The notes under the pieces were generated by a model. That model was not told where the DNA came from and did not search any database. It saw only the letters and a program-made list of their open reading frames with translations. The translations under genes and the position numbers were made by a program. A stretch of 64,000 bases of DNA from an uncultured Clostridia bacterium (lineage in GTDB: Bacteria > Bacillota > Clostridia > UBA1381), in NCBI GenBank assembly GCA_947626135.1, contig CANQQZ010000003.1, forward strand, positions 80,359-144,358, given 5' to 3'. This document shows positions 59,901 to 64,000 of the stretch, one piece after another. Position 1 is the stretch's first letter. Every line of letters starts with the position of its first letter.

Positions 59901-59998
59901 CGCGGCTGTCGAAGTGCAAGCGGGAATAATCTGAGAGTTTATTGCGGGGAATAACAGTAAAGGAGCGTATCGTTACGATACGCTCCTTAAAATTCCGC
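59901..59998 (+). repeat. rlmD-end direct repeat, copy B (orphan)
   Basis: CGGCTGTCGAAGTGCAAGCG, AATCTGAGAGTTTATTGCGG, and terminator AAGGAGCGTATCG-TTA-CGATACGCTCCTT (59960-59988) then AAAATTCCGC. It differs from copy A by several substitutions and a 4-base insertion (CAGT), and it has no gene body upstream. It also lies just beyond the 3' end of the citrate synthase gene and may serve as its terminator. Confidence 0.92.
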
Positions 59999-60057
59999 CG
60001 CAAGCTATTTATTATGCTGTCCCATGCCGTCGGAAGCGATGGCTTTGCGGGATTTTC

Positions 60058-61422
60058 TTATCTTTCGTTCAAATCCGTATACTTACGGCGCGGCTGCACC
60101 GCTTTGTATGCGGGGCGTATAATTTTGTTGCCGTTTATAAGCTCCTCGAGTCTGTGCGCGCTCCAGCCGGATATTCTCGCGATTGCGAATATCGGCGTGA
60201 AGAGCTCCTCCGGTATTCCGAGCATTTGATACACGAATCCGCTGTAGAAATCGACATTTGCGCTGACGCCCTTGTACATTGTGCGTTTTTTGCCGATAAT
60301 TTCAGGCGCGAGGCGTTCCACGGCGGCATAAAGCCGATATTCGTCCTCGCGGTTCTTTTCTACGGCGAGCTTTTCGACGAACGCCTTGAAAATCTGCGCG
60401 CGGGGGTCGGAAACGGAATAAATCGCGTGACCGATACCGTAGATAAGCCCGCTTCTGTCATATGCGTCCTTTTCAACTATGCGGTTTAAATATGCGCTGA
60501 TTTCATCATCATCGTTCCAGTCTCTTACTTCCTTTTTTATGCTGCGGAACATATCGCATACCTTTAAATTTGCGCCGCCGTGCTTGGGACCCTTCAGCGA
60601 GCCCAACGCCGCGGCTATTGCCGAGTATGTGTCCGTGCCGGACGATGTTACCACATGCGTGGTGAATGCCGAATTGTTTCCGCCGCCGTGTTCGGCGTGA
60701 ATAATGAGCGCCATATCGAGTATACGGGCTTCAAGAGGCGAATATTTCATATTCGGACGCAGCATATACAGTATATTTTCCGCTGTGGACAGCTTGGGAT
60801 CCGGATTATGGAAAAAGAAGCTGTTTGAGTCTTTGATGTAGTAATCATATGCCTGATAGCCGTAAATTGCGAGCTGCGGAAACAGAGCGATAAGCTGTAT
60901 GCATTGCCGTAAAACATTGGGCAGGCTTATGTCGTTGGCGTTGTTATCATAGGAGTAAAGCGTCAAAACGGAACGCGCGAGCGAGTTCATAATATCATCG
61001 CTCGGCGCCTTCATTATTATATCCCTGACAAAGGAGTTCGGCAGACTTCTGTAGCTGGATAGCAGCTCTTCAAAGGCTTCAAGCTCGCCTGCCGAGGGGA
61101 GAGAACCGAACAGAAGCAAATACGTTATTTCCTCGAATCCCTGACGCTGATTGCGTATTACTCCCTTGATAAGCTCGTTTATGTCATAGCCGCGGTAGTA
61201 AAGCTCCCCCGCGCAGGGCATATCTCCGTTTTCGGTTTTTTCCTTCGCGTGTATCTCCGAAATTTCCGTAAGTCCCGTGAGGACGCCGTTGCCCGACAAA
61301 TCTCTTAATCCGCGGTTGACCTTGTATTTTGTATAAAGCTCCCTGTCAATCTGACCGTAATTTTCGCACAGCTCCGCCAGTGAATAAATCTGCGGCGTTA
61401 TTTCCGAATAGTCCCTTTTCAA
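60058..61422 (-). CDS. gltA: Citrate synthase (citrate/2-methylcitrate synthase family)
   Basis: The enzyme condenses acetyl-CoA with oxaloacetate. The 454-residue sequence has the catalytic residues in MALIIHAEHGGGNNSAFTTHVV (His), LIYGIGHAIYSVSDPRAQIF (His) and VNVDFYSGFVY (Asp), plus GTDTYSAIAAALGSLKGPKHGGAN. It is of the longer type found in Clostridia. The ATG at 61431 abuts AAAGGAG directly, so a TTG at 61422 with nine-base spacing is the better start. It converges with copy B of the rlmD-end repeat. No aconitase or isocitrate dehydrogenase gene is adjacent; in an anaerobe it probably supplies glutamate. Confidence 0.93.
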   Translation of the reverse strand: MKRDYSEITPQIYSLAELCENYGQIDRELYTKYKVNRGLRDLSGNGVLTGLTEISEIHAKEKTENGDMPCAGELYYRGYDINELIKGVIRNQRQGFEEITYLLLFGSLPSAGELEAFEELLSSYRSLPNSFVRDIIMKAPSDDIMNSLARSVLTLYSYDNNANDISLPNVLRQCIQLIALFPQLAIYGYQAYDYYIKDSNSFFFHNPDPKLSTAENILYMLRPNMKYSPLEARILDMALIIHAEHGGGNNSAFTTHVVTSSGTDTYSAIAAALGSLKGPKHGGANLKVCDMFRSIKKEVRDWNDDDEISAYLNRIVEKDAYDRSGLIYGIGHAIYSVSDPRAQIFKAFVEKLAVEKNREDEYRLYAAVERLAPEIIGKKRTMYKGVSANVDFYSGFVYQMLGIPEELFTPIFAIARISGWSAHRLEELINGNKIIRPAYKAVQPRRKYTDLNER

Positions 61423-61466
61423 TGCAGTCATCTCCTTTTCTTTCTTCTCATGCCTTCCGTATATTA

Positions 61467-61495
61467 ATTTTATCATACGTTAACTCTATTGTCAA
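61467..61495 (-). promoter_or_regulatory. Promoter for citrate synthase at the mobile element edge
   Basis: On the minus strand TTGACA (61495-61490), 17 bp, TAAAAT (61472-61467). It begins five bases after the stop codon of the recombinase gene. Confidence 0.7.
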
Positions 61496-61500
61496 ATGAA

Positions 61501-63058
61501 CTAACTGTTAACAATTTTTGCGGCACGGAGCAATGGAGAATATAACATTTGTTGATAATATTTATGAAAAAATATCCACCCGCGTGGTTGTGAGACTTTT
61601 TCTGGTGAATCGTGTTGCACCAAATCCGAATTTTTCAGTTCATCAAGCGTAATCGTCCTCGTTCCGTCCTTGATATTGTATGTGATAACAAGTTTATCAT
61701 CATAAAGATAGACCGAATTTACAAACGTATCAATCAAATACTGTCGATTTTTCTCAACGTCCCTGTCCAGATATTTAAACTTGCTGATCCAAAACACAAT
61801 ATTTTCTTTCGTTAATGTCGGGTGCTCGATTTCCTCGTTCAGTATAGAAACCTCAATATCCGATTTGCGCTGTTCCAATTCCTCCAAGCGTTGTTTTGTC
61901 GAGGAAGTCACAACTCCCATTTGAATTGCGTCGAGCATATTATTTATTCCGGTTTCGACGTCGCTCAAACTTTTCTTCAATGCTTTCAAAATTGTGTTTT
62001 CTTTGAATTGCAAATTGTATATAGTTTCCGCGATTCGCTCAATAACGTCGTCGTTCAGCACAAACTCCTTCGTCAAATTGATTACCAAATCCTCGATCCA
62101 ATCTTTCCTGACCGCCTTTTTATCGCAAATTTTACGACGTTTGGTATTGGCGCATTTGTAATAGTGGTACATATTGTTCTTGTAGCCGTAACCGCTCTCG
62201 CCGAGCATCAGCGCGCCACACTTGCCGCAGAACAGCTTTGTACTGAGCAAATAATTTATTTTCGCCTTCTCCTTCGCCGGAGCGTGTCTGTTGCGTTGCA
62301 TTCGCTGCTGAACCTTTTTGAAAAAGTCCTCCGAAACAATCGGCGGTATGCCGCCCGGAATTACAATATCTTTGTACTTGTACTCGCCTATGTATTTGCG
62401 GTTTTTCAGCATCATATGCAGACTGCTTTTATTGAAGTTTGCTCCCGTCGTGGACTTAAAGCCTCGGCTGTTCAGCGAATTTACAATATCAATAATCAAA
62501 TCACCGTTTGCGTAGCGAGTGAAAATTTCCTCAACTATCGGCGCGGTATCGGGATTTATCGCATAACGCCTGTCGCTTCCCGACCATGTAACCGAGCGGC
62601 ATAGTGCCGCCGTTATATCTCGCCTTTAACGCATTCTCGGTCATACCGCGTGTGACCTTCTGCGCCAGCTCCGCCGAGTAATATTCTGCATAGCCTTCGA
62701 GCATTGATTCAAGAATAATTCCCTCCGGTCCGTCCGAAATACTCTCTTTAGCTGAAACTACCTTAACGCCGCTCTTGCGCAAAATTGATTTGTAATACGC
62801 CGAATCGTATCTGTTTCGAGCGAATCTATCCAGCTTCCAAACGAGCACCATGTCGAACAAACCTTTTTGACTGTCTTTAATCATATGCTGAAATTCCGGT
62901 CGGTTGTCCGTTTTGGCAGATAGAGCGCGGTCTATGTAGTTTTTTACGATTACTATATCGTTGCGGTTGGCATACTCCTTGCACTCGCGGAGCTGACCTT
63001 CGATTGACTCTTCTTTCTGATTGTCAGAACTATAGCGAGCATATATCACTGCTTTCAT
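61501..63058 (-). pseudogene. Large serine recombinase, split by a one-base frameshift
   Basis: The N-terminal part (63058-62531) has the resolvase domain: MKAVIYARYSSDNQKEESIEGQ with the catalytic Ser, LVWKLDRFARNRYDSA and EGIILESMLEGYAEYYSAEL. The rest (from about 62577 down to 61501) has the recombinase domain (DIVNSLNSRGFKSTTGANFN), a zinc ribbon (LFCGKCGALMLGESGYGY; CANTKRRKICDKKA) and a coiled coil. The frames join at GGTMPLGYMVG/SDRRYAINPDTAPIVEE if one extra A (T at 62577 or 62578 on the plus strand) is removed. The protein would be about 518 residues. A GGAGGATG site precedes the ATG. Either the gene is broken or there is an assembly error. Confidence 0.9.
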
Positions 63059-63076
63059 TTTTCATCCTCCTGTTTT

Positions 63077-63370
63077 TTAATCATTACCTGTTGTGATTTT
63101 TTCGATATTCATTGATGAACAATCCATTATCATGCGAACGCCTAACGCAAAACCAACTTGAAACTCAGCCGCCCCTGTTTCTCCGATAACGTCATTGTTA
63201 GCTTCGATTAAACGCTCCAACAAAGTGCGTTCCGGCTCGGAAAGCGTTTCACGCAACTGCGCCGTTATCCGTGAAATAATCGCTGTCGCCTGCTTGTACG
63301 TTTCCGTTGAGATGTGTTCCTGCGTGCTTGGTCGGATATTTCCATAGTATAATTCTTCGATAAAGTTCAT
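63077..63370 (-). CDS. DUF6809-like protein of mobile elements
   Basis: The 97-residue protein starts MNFIEELYYGNIRPSTQEHI and ends with FQVGFALGVRMIMDCSSM. The EELYYGNI-P start and the F-x-x-G-F-x-L-G-x-R-x end match DUF6809 proteins that are common beside serine recombinases in Clostridia integrative elements. The role is unknown. GGAGG precedes the ATG. It lies 18 bases before the recombinase gene on the same strand. Confidence 0.78.
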   Translation of the reverse strand: MNFIEELYYGNIRPSTQEHISTETYKQATAIISRITAQLRETLSEPERTLLERLIEANNDVIGETGAAEFQVGFALGVRMIMDCSSMNIEKITTGND

Positions 63371-63727
63371 GGTAAAAACCTCCGTAAAAATTTTCTTTAA
63401 GAAGATTATACTACGAATTAGACATCGCGCCCAGCGGCAGAATTACAGAAATTTATTTCGACGGTCTGTATAATGCGCCTAAATGAATTTATTTGCGAAA
63501 CGGGTTATGCTCTTTTGCATATTCTTTAAACTGTTTTCAAGTTTTTCCTCCTGCTTTAAATTTCACCTTGTTTTCGCTCTCCGTCAAAAGCTATGGGTAT
63601 TTTCGCCTTTTTTCTCGGCTCTTGACCTGTAAAATTCGGCGACTTTAAAATAGAAAATGCTCTGATGAACCGTGAAACATTTCTATCGTCAAATTTTCAA
63701 TTTTTACGGCTCTTGACCGTATTTTGC
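63371..63727. other. Gap between relaxase and DUF6809 genes
   Basis: This 357-base stretch has no gene I can support. On the minus strand fragments such as KQFKEYAKEHNPFRK appear between stops, preceded by AGGAGGAAAAACTTG, which suggests a tiny or decayed gene near 63480-63550. No terminator or repeat is evident. Confidence 0.35.
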
Positions 63728-64000
63728 CTATTCAATCTCCTGCTCCCGATTACGCCGTTTCGGGACATCGAGAATTGTATCAACATTCGCCTTAATAACG
63801 TCCATTTCCGAAAGAGCTTTTTTCGATTTCCGATACTCCGCATAAAGCTGTTGCTTACGCTCCGTTAATTCCGCAAGCTCTGTATTCAGACTTTCTACAC
63901 TCGGCAGCTTATTACCATCGCTGACGGACGATAAATATTTCCGCGCAGCCTCGAATAAAATTATCTCGCGTCTATGCTCACGTTCAAAATCATCTTTATT
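63728..64000 (-). CDS. Relaxase/mobilization nuclease, C-terminal end (cut by window edge)
   Basis: The minus strand from 64000 reads 90 codons to a TAG at 63730-63728: NKDDFEREHRREIILFEAAR, KYLSSVSDGNKLPSVESLNT, then ELTERKQQLYAEYRKSKKAL and a basic end. REIILFEAARKYL and the ELTER-x-x-LY-x-EY-x-x-K coiled coil are typical of the C-termini of MobA/TnpZ-like relaxases of Clostridia mobilizable transposons. The catalytic N-terminal half lies outside the window. The track does not list it because it is open to the edge. It supports the view that the right end is an integrative mobilizable element. Confidence 0.72.
   Translation of the reverse strand, partial: NKDDFEREHRREIILFEAARKYLSSVSDGNKLPSVESLNTELAELTERKQQLYAEYRKSKKALSEMDVIKANVDTILDVPKRRNREQEIE

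Noticed and set aside
63665-63868. 67-codon plus-strand ORF near the right edge
   Set aside because: It is opposite the relaxase reading frame, which has a clear family pattern.

Overview
The window reads as a chromosome segment of an anaerobic, spore-forming Clostridia-type Firmicute, probably gut-associated. The evidence is a set of sporulation genes (spoIVB, ylbJ, yqfC, yqfD), a monomeric [FeFe] hydrogenase, a T-box leader on pheS, Bacillus/Clostridia-type gene order (yqfC-yqfD-phoH-ybeY-era-yqzL-recO), many consensus sigma-A promoters with 17-bp spacers, and frequent TTG starts behind good ribosome binding sites. Species assignment is not possible from sequence reading alone.

Layout. 0-7 kb: a truncated aromatic acid exporter-like gene, a DUF445 protein, the pcrA-trmO pair, spoIVB and ylbJ. 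7-12.4 kb: the yqfC to recO housekeeping cluster, including a 47-residue yqzL-like gene missing from the ORF track, then rpsT and tRNA-Met(CAT). 12.4-17.3 kb: birA, the trkA/trkH potassium uptake pair, a small membrane protein and a UDG-superfamily glycosylase. 17.4-27.4 kb: an orphan ABC substrate-binding lipoprotein, an iron-type alcohol dehydrogenase, the hydrogenase, comEC, an SH3-NlpC/P60 wall hydrolase with WalR-like boxes upstream, an RpiB-like isomerase and two uncharacterised genes. 27.4-31.4 kb: secA and prfB, the latter with the programmed +1 frameshift. 31.8-36.6 kb: trpD-trpC-trpF-trpA without trpB, then a secreted stalk-domain protein. 36.6-41.3 kb: T-box, pheS and pheT, with a P-loop ATPase gene and two copies of a MITE-like repeat between them. 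41.3-49.3 kb: a Cthe_2159-like surface protein, VTC and DUF4956 operon, a GH2 beta-galactosidase, a GTPase-DUF1980 fusion and a His-rich CobW GTPase. 49.3-51.6 kb: a compact NotI-type restriction-modification pair. 51.8-57.2 kb: rho, an IS200/IS605 remnant, the ComM/YifB ATPase and rlmD.

The last 7 kb is accessory. From 57.1 to 60.0 kb an AT-rich island is bracketed by two diverged copies of the rlmD 3' end with its terminator. It holds, on the minus strand, a promoter whose -10 lies in a GTGGTA-N9-TACCAC palindrome, an attenuator-like leader, a 59-residue Cys/His-rich protein, a bacterial-PH protein with a SHOCT tail, a lipoprotein and a membrane zinc-ribbon protein with a near-identical SHOCT tail. 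I consider this the best candidate for an undescribed regulated envelope module. After citrate synthase (60.0-61.4 kb), the right edge enters a mobilizable element: a frameshifted large serine recombinase, a DUF6809 protein and the C-terminus of a relaxase.

All family calls rest on recognising motifs, length and neighbourhood by eye; no database search was run.
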